DNA of 64,000 nt. It comes from Psychromonas sp. SP041. GTDB taxonomy: Bacteria; Pseudomonadota; Gammaproteobacteria; Enterobacterales; Psychromonadaceae. Below the pieces are notes generated by a model. That model searched no databases, had not been told where the DNA came from, and worked only from the letters and a program-made list of their open reading frames with translations. The stretch is taken from positions 38,508 to 102,507 of the forward strand of contig NZ_CBRF02000017.1 in assembly GCF_000470315.2 (NCBI RefSeq). Reading direction: 5' to 3'. The position numbers were made by a program, and so were the translations under genes. Of the stretch, positions 57,902 to 64,000 are shown one piece after another (the first letter of the stretch is position 1; every line of letters begins with the position of its first letter).

Positions 57902-57948
57902 ATAGCCTCCAGTAGCCTAAAGTGCCTATTACTAGGCACTAACTTTAA

Positions 57949-58587
57949 TTATTTAAACGCATGACCAAGTGATTGTAAGTATGCAATCAATGCTTGCATC
58001 TCAGTTTTACCTTCAACTGCCGCTTTTGCGCCTGCAATGTCTTGTTCAGTATAGATTGGCTGTATTACACCACTTTCATCTTTATGACCTTGACCTTTAG
58101 TCAACATGTTGAAAATCTCTAACTTACGAGCAGTGTCTTCACCTGTTAACAAATCAGTTGCTAACCATGGGAAGCCAGGCATATTTGACTGAGATACTAC
58201 ATCACGAGGATTCATTAAATGAACTTCATGCCAAGCATCAGAATAACGACCACCTACACGTGCTAAATCAGGTCCAGTACGTTTAGAGCCCCATAGGAAT
58301 GGATGCTCCCAAACACTTTCACCAGCCATACTGTAATGACCGTAACGTTCAGTCTCAGCGCGGAAAGGTCGGATCATTTGGCTGTGACATACGCTACAAC
58401 CTTCGCGAATGTAAATATCACGGCCTTCCATTTCTAGTGCTGTGTATGGGCGTAATGTATCAACCGGTGTATTGGTTTCTTTTTGGAATATTAACGGCGT
58501 AATTTGTGCTAATCCACCAAAGCTAATCGCAATGATAATAAGGATTGCTAATAACCCAACATTCTTTTCAATAAATTCGTGTTTCAT
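57949..58587 (-). CDS. ccoO: cbb3 oxidase subunit II, cytochrome CcoO
   Basis: Mono-heme membrane cytochrome c, 212 residues from this start. One helix at about 10-30, then the heme motif CSVCH in [15 protein letters not shown]; the methionine ligand is probably in [33 protein letters not shown] is the conserved CcoO block. The ATG at 58587 has AAGGAG 6 nt before it and is preferred to the TTG at 58593. It passes electrons from CcoP to CcoN. Confidence 0.96.
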   Translation of the reverse strand: MKHEFIEKNVGLLAILIIIAISFGGLAQITPLIFQKETNTPVDTLRPYTALEMEGRDIYIREGCSVCHSQMIRPFRAETERYGHYSMAGESVWEHPFLWGSKRTGPDLARVGGRYSDAWHEVHLMNPRDVVSQSNMPGFPWLATDLLTGEDTARKLEIFNMLTKGQGHKDESGVIQPIYTEQDIAGAKAAVEGKTEMQALIAYLQSLGHAFK

Positions 58588-58600
58588 TATCAACTCCTTC

Positions 58601-60031
58601 CTAAGCTAATTCTTGAGGCTTGATAGAGCCTTCTTCTGCAGTCACTGTTTTAAATGTATTGTAAGCCATTACAAACATACCAGTTAAGAAGATGAGACCG
58701 CCTAGGAAACGTAATGCATAGAACGGATAAGATTTCTCTAATGATTCAACGAAGGTATACGTTAATGTACCGTCTGCATTTACTGCACGCCACATTAGCC
58801 CTTGCATAACACCAGAAATCCACATTGCTACTATATATAAAACAGTACCAACAGTTGCTAACCAGAAGTGCAAGTTAACTAATGCCGTGCTGTACATACC
58901 TTGTTGACCAAATAAACGTGGCACCAAATGGTAAATAGAACCAATTGAAACCATTGCTACCCAACCTAGTGCACCAGAGTGTACGTGACCGATTGTCCAG
59001 TCAGTATAATGCGATAAAGCATTAACTGTTTTAATCGCCATCATTGGTCCTTCAAACGTAGACATACCGTAGAAAGAAAGAGAAACAACTAAGAAACGTA
59101 AAATAGGGTCTGTACGTAGTTTATGCCACGCGCCAGATAGCGTCATAATACCATTGATCATGCCACCCCAAGATGGAGCAAATAAGATCAGTGACATCAC
59201 CATACCTAATGATTGAGCCCAATCAGGTAATGCAGTGTAATGAAGGTGATGTGGACCAGCCCAGATATAAACGGCAATCAATGCCCAAAAATGAATAATT
59301 GATAAACGATAAGAATAAACAGGGCGGTTTGCTTGTTTAGGAACGAAGTAATACATCATTCCAAGGAAGCCAGCTGTTAATAAGAAACCAACGGCATTGT
59401 GGCCGTACCACCATTGTACCATCGCATCAACTGCACCCGCGTAAACAGAGTATGATTTCATCGATGACATTGAAACTGGAATTGCCATGCTATTAACAAT
59501 GTGCAATACCGCTACTGTTAAAATAAACGCACCAAAGAACCAATTCGCAACATAAATGTGTGACGTTTTACGTATCGCCATTGTGCCAAAGAAAACCGTA
59601 GCATAAAGCACCCAAATGACAGTAATAAGCAAGTCAATTGGCCATTCTAATTCAGCGTATTCTTTTGACGTTGTGTAACCCAAAGGCAATGAAATAGCAG
59701 CAGATAAAATTACTAATTGCCATCCCCAAAACACGATAGAGGCTAACGGACCACCAAACAGTCTAGTTTGACAGGTGCGTTGAACGACATAAAATGAAGT
59801 GGCCATTAACGCAGACGTACCAAATGCAAAAATAACAGCATTGGTATGAAGGGGGCGTAAACGACTGTAAGTAAGCCAAGGTGTATCGAAGTTTAAAGCT
59901 GGCCATACGAGTTGAGCGGCGATAAGCACCCCTACACTCATGCCAACGATACCCCAAAGAATGGTGGTAAGTGTAAACTGACGAACTACTTTCATGTTGT
60001 AGTCAGGTTGGATATTGGTTGCGGTTGTCAT
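58601..60031 (-). CDS. ccoN: cbb3 oxidase catalytic subunit CcoN
   Basis: Heme-copper oxidase subunit I of the cbb3 type, 476 residues, about twelve helices. Metal-site histidines are seen in [49 protein letters not shown] and [18 protein letters not shown]. It reduces oxygen to water at low oxygen and pumps protons. A longer frame reaches a TTG at 60154; ATG 60031 is chosen because it gives the usual CcoN length and the sequence upstream is not protein-like. First gene of the leftward oxidase operon. Confidence 0.96.
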   Translation of the reverse strand: MTTATNIQPDYNMKVVRQFTLTTILWGIVGMSVGVLIAAQLVWPALNFDTPWLTYSRLRPLHTNAVIFAFGTSALMATSFYVVQRTCQTRLFGGPLASIVFWGWQLVILSAAISLPLGYTTSKEYAELEWPIDLLITVIWVLYATVFFGTMAIRKTSHIYVANWFFGAFILTVAVLHIVNSMAIPVSMSSMKSYSVYAGAVDAMVQWWYGHNAVGFLLTAGFLGMMYYFVPKQANRPVYSYRLSIIHFWALIAVYIWAGPHHLHYTALPDWAQSLGMVMSLILFAPSWGGMINGIMTLSGAWHKLRTDPILRFLVVSLSFYGMSTFEGPMMAIKTVNALSHYTDWTIGHVHSGALGWVAMVSIGSIYHLVPRLFGQQGMYSTALVNLHFWLATVGTVLYIVAMWISGVMQGLMWRAVNADGTLTYTFVESLEKSYPFYALRFLGGLIFLTGMFVMAYNTFKTVTAEEGSIKPQELA

Positions 60032-60251
60032 TGTGTTGATTCCATGCATGTATTTACAATGTACGTTCGTTATGACGTAAAAATAAGTATTCAACATAAA
60101 TGTTTTAAAGTTAAACTGAAAACATTTATATTTGGACCGAAGTTTACGCGACAATTAAAAAAATGAACAGATTTCCATTGATTTAATGTCAATAAAATTA
60201 ATGTTTGTTTTAAAAAATGCGCGTTAACCACTATTTTTACAAGGAATTGCA

Positions 60252-60743
60252 ATGCTTACAAAAAGTAGATTGATTCAACTAGTTAGTATGCTTAGTTTAC
60301 TGATTGGTTTATTCATTTGGAGAACCATTGATTTATCTGAAATAGAAACGGATAAGTCTAAAACTGATGAGCAAGGGTTAAAGCTTGATGAAACAATTTG
60401 TGATCTTTCTCAACCCTGTGTTTTTAATTCAATATTAGGAAACTTCGTTTTATCTGTTGATGAAGGAAAGATCGTACCTGAACATTGGTATAACTTAACA
60501 CTAAAAAGTGAAGCTAAAAACTGGCAAGTCATGAGTGCTAAAATAGTGGGTAAAACCATGTTTATGGGACAAATCCCTATTAAATTCTCTCCTATAACAA
60601 AAAAAGGTGGAGAGCTTCAATTTCATGCTAAAAGCATGATTGGTGTTTGTACTGAAGATAGAATGTTGTGGCAATTGAAAATGATAATAGAAGTTGAAGG
60701 AAAAGCAATTGATGTACATTACGACTTTCTAATCGTTAAATAA
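60252..60743 (+). CDS. Hypothetical membrane-anchored protein divergent from ccoN
   Basis: A 163-residue protein: one N-terminal membrane helix (about 8-24), then a likely periplasmic domain. Three cysteines follow: two in ETICDLSQPCVFN, which could pair, and one in MIGVCTEDRMLW. The stretch MFMGQIPIKFSPITKK then MIGVCTEDRMLWQLKM looks like a conserved core of proteins often found near oxidase genes, from memory. It has AAGGAA before the ATG. Its position, divergent from ccoNOQP, suggests a link to respiration or metal handling, which is inference. I do not recognise a named family. Confidence 0.7.
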   Translation: MLTKSRLIQLVSMLSLLIGLFIWRTIDLSEIETDKSKTDEQGLKLDETICDLSQPCVFNSILGNFVLSVDEGKIVPEHWYNLTLKSEAKNWQVMSAKIVGKTMFMGQIPIKFSPITKKGGELQFHAKSMIGVCTEDRMLWQLKMIIEVEGKAIDVHYDFLIVK

Positions 60744-61281
60744 ATTGGGTAGTAGAAAGAAAATAGAATCTGTATTTAATTTAAAAGTAGGTAGTTGGGT
60801 AATACAATTTTAAAATTGTTATAAAAGCGTGATTTTTCTTCTTACTCAAAGTGCTATTATTAATTTTTAACTTATTTAAAAGATTCTCGTTATTGATCAT
60901 AATGCTAAATTTATTTATGTAGAAATGTCCTTATATGGCTTACCAATTTCTATTGAAAAATTAGATTACTATTATTCCTCAATAAGCTCTAGTCAATATA
61001 ATATTAAATAAAAAAGCCAAGTTTTAGTCAGTATGAAAGTTTATTTTATAATAGGGAAAGTACAGTTATCTCTTTGACCTATTTAATTCTATTTTTTAGC
61101 TATACCAATAGATACCGTTTTTTTTTAGAAAAAATTTCAAAATTATTAAAAAATTTAAATTAAATTAAAAAGCTTCAAATTTTAAGGTGTTTCGTCGTTC
61201 AGTGATAACACTACTTATTAAGAAAAAAACTTATATATAGGCTCATTGTTTTGGGCTTAAAGTAAATAATTAAGGAAAATA
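60744..61281. other. Very AT-rich intergenic region before the sigma factor
   Basis: 538 bp with long A/T tracts (for example 61120-61175). It should contain the sigma-factor promoter, but no pair of boxes could be chosen. A 28-codon frame at 60925-61011 was judged too weak to call. Confidence 0.35.
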
Positions 61282-61845
61282 ATGATTTTTTTTACATCAA
61301 AGCGAAATAAAAGTGAGTCATGCGCGGTCCTTAAGGATATGAATAGAAAACAAAAACGATATGAATCATTAGTGAATGTGTATAGTACGGATTTATACCG
61401 TTATGCATTCTGGGTGTGCCGTGATCCTGAGGTTGCTCAAGATCTGGTACAAGAAACTTGCTTACGAGCGTGGAAAAATATTGATAGCTTATTAGATGAT
61501 AAATCAGCAAAAGCATGGTTATTCACTATTTTAAGGCGAGAAAATGCAAGGCGCTTTGAACGTAAGCAATTATCATTAGTTGATATAGATGATTATGAAA
61601 TAGCAGCGGAAGAAAATTCTAGTCCATATGACCAAGAGTTGATTCAACAGAAAATAGCAGCTTTACCGGTTGAATATAAAGAACCTTTATTATTACAACT
61701 TATTGCCGGTTTTACTGCTGAAGAAATAGCAACACAATTAGATCTAAATAAAAACACCGTCTTAACGCGATTATTTAGAGCAAAGAATTTACTTAAAACT
61801 AACTTAAAAGTAGAGATTAATAATAATGGAGAAGCGCATGGATGA
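61282..61845 (+). CDS. ECF-type sigma factor
   Basis: Alternative sigma-70 family factor of 187 residues with only regions 2 and 4. Region 2 is at about 27-95 (YSTDLYRYAFWVCRDPEVAQDLVQETCLRAWKN is its core, read in two parts). Region 4 is at about 125-175, with the helix-turn-helix GFTAEEIATQLDLNKNTVLTRLFRAK split across it. The start ATG has TAAGGA before it. It overlaps the DUF3379 gene by 8 nt, so the pair is co-translated, as sigma and anti-sigma genes usually are. Its regulon is unknown. Confidence 0.9.
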   Translation: MIFFTSKRNKSESCAVLKDMNRKQKRYESLVNVYSTDLYRYAFWVCRDPEVAQDLVQETCLRAWKNIDSLLDDKSAKAWLFTILRRENARRFERKQLSLVDIDDYEIAAEENSSPYDQELIQQKIAALPVEYKEPLLLQLIAGFTAEEIATQLDLNKNTVLTRLFRAKNLLKTNLKVEINNNGEAHG

Positions 61846-62557
61846 TATTTTATTTCGTCATACTGCAATAGCGACGCCAAATGATAAGTCAGAACAGTTT
61901 TTATCACGTGTAACAGAGTCCGATAGTGCAAAAAAATTAATAGATGAATCAAAAGCATTCGATAAACTATTAAAAAATAGCTTACAGATTGAAGTGCCAG
62001 ATGATCTGACGGATAAGATCATGTTAGAGCAAAGCTTTGCATTGGAACGTGATAAAAATATGAGTGCTCGTTGGCATGTCGCGATCGCGGCATCAATTGC
62101 ATTTGTGATTGGTTTAAGTTTACCTATGCTAAATAGCTTAACTGAGCATAGTGGACCATCAGATATTGGAACGATTGCTTTACAGCATGTACAACAAGAA
62201 TATTTTTTAACTGCCAAAGCAAATGAGAATGCTACATTACAAACTGTTAATGCTAAATTAGCCGTTTATGGTGGTACTGCAGAATCTGGTCTAGGCGAAG
62301 TGATGTTTGTTAACTATTGTAGCTTTGAAGGTACTTCAGCCTTACACATGATATTTAAAGGTGAAAAAGGGCGTGTTACCGTATTTGTTGTACCTGAAGG
62401 TGCAAACTTCACACCATCAGCTGAATTTAGCAACAAACACCTTAAAGGTATTTCTGAACAGGTTGGTAAAGCAAGTGTCGTTATTGTCGGCGAACCGGAC
62501 GAGCCACTTGAAATGATGAAAGAAAAAATAAATAAAAGTATTAAGTGGGATATCTAA
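61838..62557 (+). CDS. DUF3379 membrane protein, probable anti-sigma partner
   Basis: A 239-residue protein with a soluble N-terminal part (about 1-75), one membrane helix (about 78-98, VAIAASIAFVIGLSLPML) and a periplasmic domain (with FVNYCSFEGTSALHMIFKGEKGRVTVFVVPEG). This is the DUF3379 layout. Its overlap with an ECF sigma gene and the single helix between cytoplasmic and periplasmic parts suggest an anti-sigma factor. The classical zinc-binding HxxxCxxC is not present. The start at 61838 uses GGAG; 61826 would add four residues. Confidence 0.82.
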   Translation: MDDILFRHTAIATPNDKSEQFLSRVTESDSAKKLIDESKAFDKLLKNSLQIEVPDDLTDKIMLEQSFALERDKNMSARWHVAIAASIAFVIGLSLPMLNSLTEHSGPSDIGTIALQHVQQEYFLTAKANENATLQTVNAKLAVYGGTAESGLGEVMFVNYCSFEGTSALHMIFKGEKGRVTVFVVPEGANFTPSAEFSNKHLKGISEQVGKASVVIVGEPDEPLEMMKEKINKSIKWDI

Positions 62558-62605
62558 CCAGCTCTAATATTGAACAATAAAAGGGCGAATTAGCCCGTAA
62601 TTGTG

Positions 62606-62640
62606 ATTGGTTGCTTGAATTATCAGCAACCAATTTTTTT
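62606..62640 (+). terminator. Terminator of the sigma/DUF3379 operon
   Basis: Perfect 10-bp stem ATTGGTTGCT/AGCAACCAAT (62606-62615 with 62625-62634), 9-nt loop, followed by seven T. A small GGGC/GCCC hairpin precedes it (62583-62596). Confidence 0.92.
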
Positions 62641-62654
62641 ATCTACCTTTTTTG

Positions 62655-62690
62655 TTGACATGATTAAACGCAAAAAATATACTGCGCCCG
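62655..62690 (+). promoter_or_regulatory. Strong stringent-type promoter of the tRNA-Asn array
   Basis: TTGACA at 62655-62660, a 17-bp spacer and TATACT at 62678-62683, followed at once by GCGCCCG. A consensus -35, 17-bp spacing and a GC-rich discriminator are hallmarks of stable-RNA promoters under ppGpp/DksA control. Transcription should start near 62690, about 105 nt before the first tRNA-like unit. Confidence 0.85.
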
Positions 62691-62794
62691 TCTTTAACGT
62701 GACTGAAGCAAATAAGTTTCTGGTTACACTATCAATTATATAATCAATTGATATGATAGAAGGCTAGCTATATAAAACCATAGCAAGTTATAAT

Positions 62795-62871
62795 TCCTCT
62801 TTAGCTCGGTTGATAGAGCAATAGAGACACTGTTAATTTGTATTTAAATTTAACAGTGAGAAAGTTACAAT
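62795..62871 (+). repeat. tRNA-Asn-like chimeric unit 1
   Basis: A 77-nt unit. Its first 26 nt match the start of tRNA-Asn up to the end of the D arm with two changes (TCCTCTTTAGCTCGGTTGAT...). Then comes ATAGAGACACTGTTAAT and a hairpin CACTGTTAA/TTAACAGTG. It has no T arm, no 3' acceptor strand and no CCA, so it cannot be a working tRNA. Confidence 0.85.
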
Positions 62872-62948
62872 TCCTCTTTAGCTCGGTTGATAGAGCAATA
62901 GAGACACTGTTAATTTGTGTTTAAATTTAACAGTGAGAAAGTTACAAT
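62872..62948 (+). repeat. tRNA-Asn-like chimeric unit 2
   Basis: A 77-nt unit, directly after unit 1 and differing from it at about two positions. It carries the same 26-nt tRNA-Asn start, hairpin CACTGTTAA/TTAACAGTG and tail GAGAAAGTTACAAT. It abuts the first intact tRNA-Asn. Confidence 0.85.
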
Positions 62949-63024
62949 TCCTCTTTAGCTCAGTTGGTAGAGCAACGGACTGTTAATCCGTGTGTCGCTG
63001 GTTCAAGCCCAGCAAGAGGAGCCA
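62949..63024 (+). tRNA. tRNA-Asn(GTT), copy 1
   Basis: 76 nt with all arms: acceptor TCCTCTT/AAGAGGA, D arm GCTC/GAGC, anticodon stem ACGGA/TCCGT with loop CTGTTAA (anticodon GTT at 62982-62984), T arm GCTGG/CCAGC with loop TTCAAGC, discriminator G and encoded CCA. Confidence 0.97.
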
Positions 63025-63090
63025 CATTTAGTTAAACTTGATTATGTCGAGTGTAACGAGTCTGATAATTTGAAGACTTAAAAGAACAAT
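63025..63090 (+). other. Spacer after tRNA-Asn copy 1
   Basis: 66 nt beginning CATTTAGTTAAACTTGATTA. It is identical to 63455-63520, so this tRNA plus its spacer (142 nt) was duplicated recently as a block. Confidence 0.85.
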
Positions 63091-63166
63091 TCCTCTTTAG
63101 CTCAGTTGGTAGAGCAACGGACTGTTAATCCGTGTGTCGCTGGTTCAAGCCCAGCAAGAGGAGCCA
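63091..63166 (+). tRNA. tRNA-Asn(GTT), copy 2
   Basis: 76 nt, identical to copy 1, with CCA encoded. It is followed by a 58-nt variant of the spacer (several changes and an 8-nt shortening) before chimeric unit 3. Confidence 0.97.
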
Positions 63167-63224
63167 CATTTAGTTAAACTTGATTATATCGAGTGTGACG
63201 AGTCCAAGGACTTAAAAAGTTAAT

Positions 63225-63301
63225 TCCTCTTTAGCTCAGTTGATAGAGCAATAGAGACACTGTTAATTTGTTTTTAGATTTAATAGTAAGAAAGTTACAA
63301 T
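63225..63301 (+). repeat. tRNA-Asn-like chimeric unit 3
   Basis: 77-nt unit with the tRNA-Asn start (GCTCAGTTGATAGAGCA, closer to the real tRNA than units 1-2). The right hairpin arm reads TTAATAGTA instead of TTAACAGTG, so one G-C pair becomes G-U and the end pair is lost. Confidence 0.85.
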
Positions 63302-63378
63302 TACTCTTTAGCTCAGTTGATAGAGCAATAGAGACACTGTTAATTTTTATTTAGATTTAACAGTGAGAAAGTTACAAT
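63302..63378 (+). repeat. tRNA-Asn-like chimeric unit 4
   Basis: 77-nt unit directly after unit 3. One change in the tRNA-like start (TACTCTTT). The hairpin arms CACTGTTAA/TTAACAGTG are intact. It abuts tRNA-Asn copy 3. Confidence 0.85.
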
Positions 63379-63454
63379 TCCTCTTTAGCTCAGTTGGTAG
63401 AGCAACGGACTGTTAATCCGTGTGTCGCTGGTTCAAGCCCAGCAAGAGGAGCCA
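63379..63454 (+). tRNA. tRNA-Asn(GTT), copy 3
   Basis: 76 nt, identical to copy 1, anticodon GTT, CCA encoded, followed by the 66-nt spacer 63455-63520 that is identical to the one after copy 1. Confidence 0.97.
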
Positions 63455-63520
63455 CATTTAGTTAAACTTGATTATGTCGAGTGTAACGAGTCTGATAATT
63501 TGAAGACTTAAAAGAACAAT

Positions 63521-63597
63521 TCCTCTTTAGCTCAGTTGGTAGAGCGATAGAGACACTGTTAATTCGTATTTAGATTTAATAGTGAGAAGTTTACAAT
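63521..63597 (+). repeat. tRNA-Asn-like chimeric unit 5
   Basis: 77-nt unit whose tRNA-like start (GCTCAGTTGGTAGAGC) is identical to the real tRNA-Asn over the D arm. The right hairpin arm is TTAATAGTG, giving a G-U pair. It abuts tRNA-Asn copy 4. Confidence 0.85.
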
Positions 63598-63673
63598 TCC
63601 TCTTTAGCTCAGTTGGTAGAGCAACGGACTGTTAATCCGTGTGTCGCTGGTTCAAGCCCAGCAAGAGGAGCCA
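63598..63673 (+). tRNA. tRNA-Asn(GTT), copy 4
   Basis: 76 nt, identical to the other three copies, with CCA encoded. It is the last intact tRNA and is followed within 6 nt by the array terminator. Confidence 0.97.
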
Positions 63674-63678
63674 CATTC

Positions 63679-63709
63679 AAAAGCCTACTCAATGAGTAGG
63701 CTTTTTTTT
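63679..63709 (+). terminator. Terminator of the tRNA-Asn array
   Basis: Perfect 12-bp stem AAAAGCCTACTC/GAGTAGGCTTTT with loop AAT, running into a stretch of eight T (63702-63709). Confidence 0.95.
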
Positions 63710-63754
63710 GCTTAAAATTTAGAAACTGTTCAACAGACTAACAAATAGAACCAT

Positions 63755-63789
63755 TCCTCTTTAACTCAGTTGGTAGAGCAACGGACTGT
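63755..63789 (+). pseudogene. tRNA-Asn truncated in the anticodon
   Basis: 35 nt match tRNA-Asn positions 1-35 with one change (A for G at position 10), then the match stops inside the anticodon after ...GGACTGT. The sequence after it belongs to an IS3-family element. It lies beyond the array terminator, so it was probably part of a further repeat unit before the insertion. Confidence 0.85.
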
Positions 63790-64000
63790 CCTCTTTTGAA
63801 GGTATAGTGCAGTGGTCAAGTAAAACTGGCCATCTTGTTAGAGGTTTTTACGTTTTCTTTCTCTGCTGCTAACGGTGAAAATCCGCCGTTAAACTGATGT
63901 GGGCGATATCGATTGTAATAGCCATTTATATAATCACTAATCGACAGCCTCGCTGTATTCATATCTGAATAACCTAACTTAGGCATCCATTCTGTTTTAA
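63790..64000 (-). mobile_element. IS3-family insertion sequence, end of the element (continues past the window)
   Basis: From the break in the tRNA to the window edge, the sequence is an IS end with the last part of a leftward transposase gene. The exact boundary is uncertain by a few bases: the junction ACTG-TCCTCTTT also resembles the tRNA start TCCTCTTTAG. The other inverted repeat and any target duplication lie outside the window. Confidence 0.8.
63816..64000 (-). CDS. IS3-family transposase OrfB, C-terminal part
   Basis: A partial leftward reading frame whose start lies beyond the right edge. About 60 residues are visible, including EWMPKLGYSDMNTAR, then DYINGYYNRYRPHQFNGGFS, which is the typical end of the IS3-family DDE integrase domain (YN..RPHQ..GG.SP), and the end NKMASFT. 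The catalytic residues lie outside the window. No frameshift is seen in this part. Confidence 0.88.
   Translation of the reverse strand, partial: KTEWMPKLGYSDMNTARLSISDYINGYYNRYRPHQFNGGFSPLAAEKENVKTSNKMASFT

Noticed and set aside
60032..60154. N-terminal extension of CcoN from an upstream TTG
   Set aside because: The extra 41 residues do not resemble CcoN and no ribosome site supports that start.
60178..60192. TTGAT...GTCAA upstream of ccoN as an FNR box
   Set aside because: Half sites TTGA and TCAA are 7 bp apart instead of 6 and the second half is imperfect; FNR spacing is strict, so it is not called.
60925..61011. 28-codon reading frame in the gap before the sigma factor
   Set aside because: No ribosome site, very AT-rich context and no recognisable product; probably chance.
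62795..63673. Regularly spaced repeats as a CRISPR array
   Set aside because: The repeats are tRNA-Asn genes and tRNA-derived units of 76-77 nt; spacers are few and mostly identical, and there are no cas genes.

Overview
The window looks like chromosomal core sequence from a cold-adapted marine gammaproteobacterium. The low-GC composition, the gene families (Tsx, DeoA, YdiJ, BepA, UspE/FNR beside a cbb3 oxidase cluster, a complete isc operon) and a local array of tRNA-Asn genes suggest Psychromonas or a close relative. That assignment is from memory of the group, not from a search. Almost all genes are intact and house-keeping. The only clear mobile DNA is the end of an IS3-family element at the right edge.

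Layout. 1-3.8 kb: nucleoside salvage (tsx, deoA, add) with unusual non-coding structure: twin palindromes before deoA and a long hairpin leader before add. 4.1-10.5 kb: a leftward dipeptide/oligopeptide ABC importer with an M19 dipeptidase at its promoter-proximal end. 11-16 kb: a YccT-like protein, a porin, a membrane diguanylate cyclase and a HAD phosphatase. 16.5-25 kb: a fasciclin protein, a 38-residue basic microprotein, an octanucleotide repeat array, an ornithine-cyclodeaminase-like enzyme, an AsmA protein, and a divergent Lrp regulator/cysteine-lyase pair. 25-35 kb: suhB, trmJ and iscR-S-U-A-hscBA-fdx, then iscX-pepB, with two tandem IscR type 1 sites at the isc promoter and several intercistronic hairpins.

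35-50 kb: a lipoprotein, ydiJ/ydiI, an S1-domain protein, a stand-alone glutamate-synthase-like protein, a LysE exporter, a YgjV-like protein with an acetyltransferase-like tail, bepA, a TusA-like protein, a PerM-type permease, bcp and a chemoreceptor. 50-60.7 kb: the microaerobic respiration block, all leftward: ccoNOQP, ccoH-I-S, a TauE/SafE-like protein, fnr and uspE. FNR would sense oxygen and the cbb3 oxidase would respire at low oxygen, with CcoI supplying copper. 61.3-62.6 kb: an ECF sigma factor with its DUF3379 partner.

62.65-63.71 kb is the most unusual part. A strong stringent-type promoter (TTGACA-17-TATACT, GC-rich discriminator) reads a cluster of four identical tRNA-Asn(GTT) genes interleaved with five 77-nt chimeric units. 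Each chimeric unit begins with the first 26 nt of tRNA-Asn and continues into a hairpin that keeps pairing through G-U changes. The cluster ends at a strong terminator. A further tRNA-Asn just beyond it is cut inside the anticodon by the IS3-family element.
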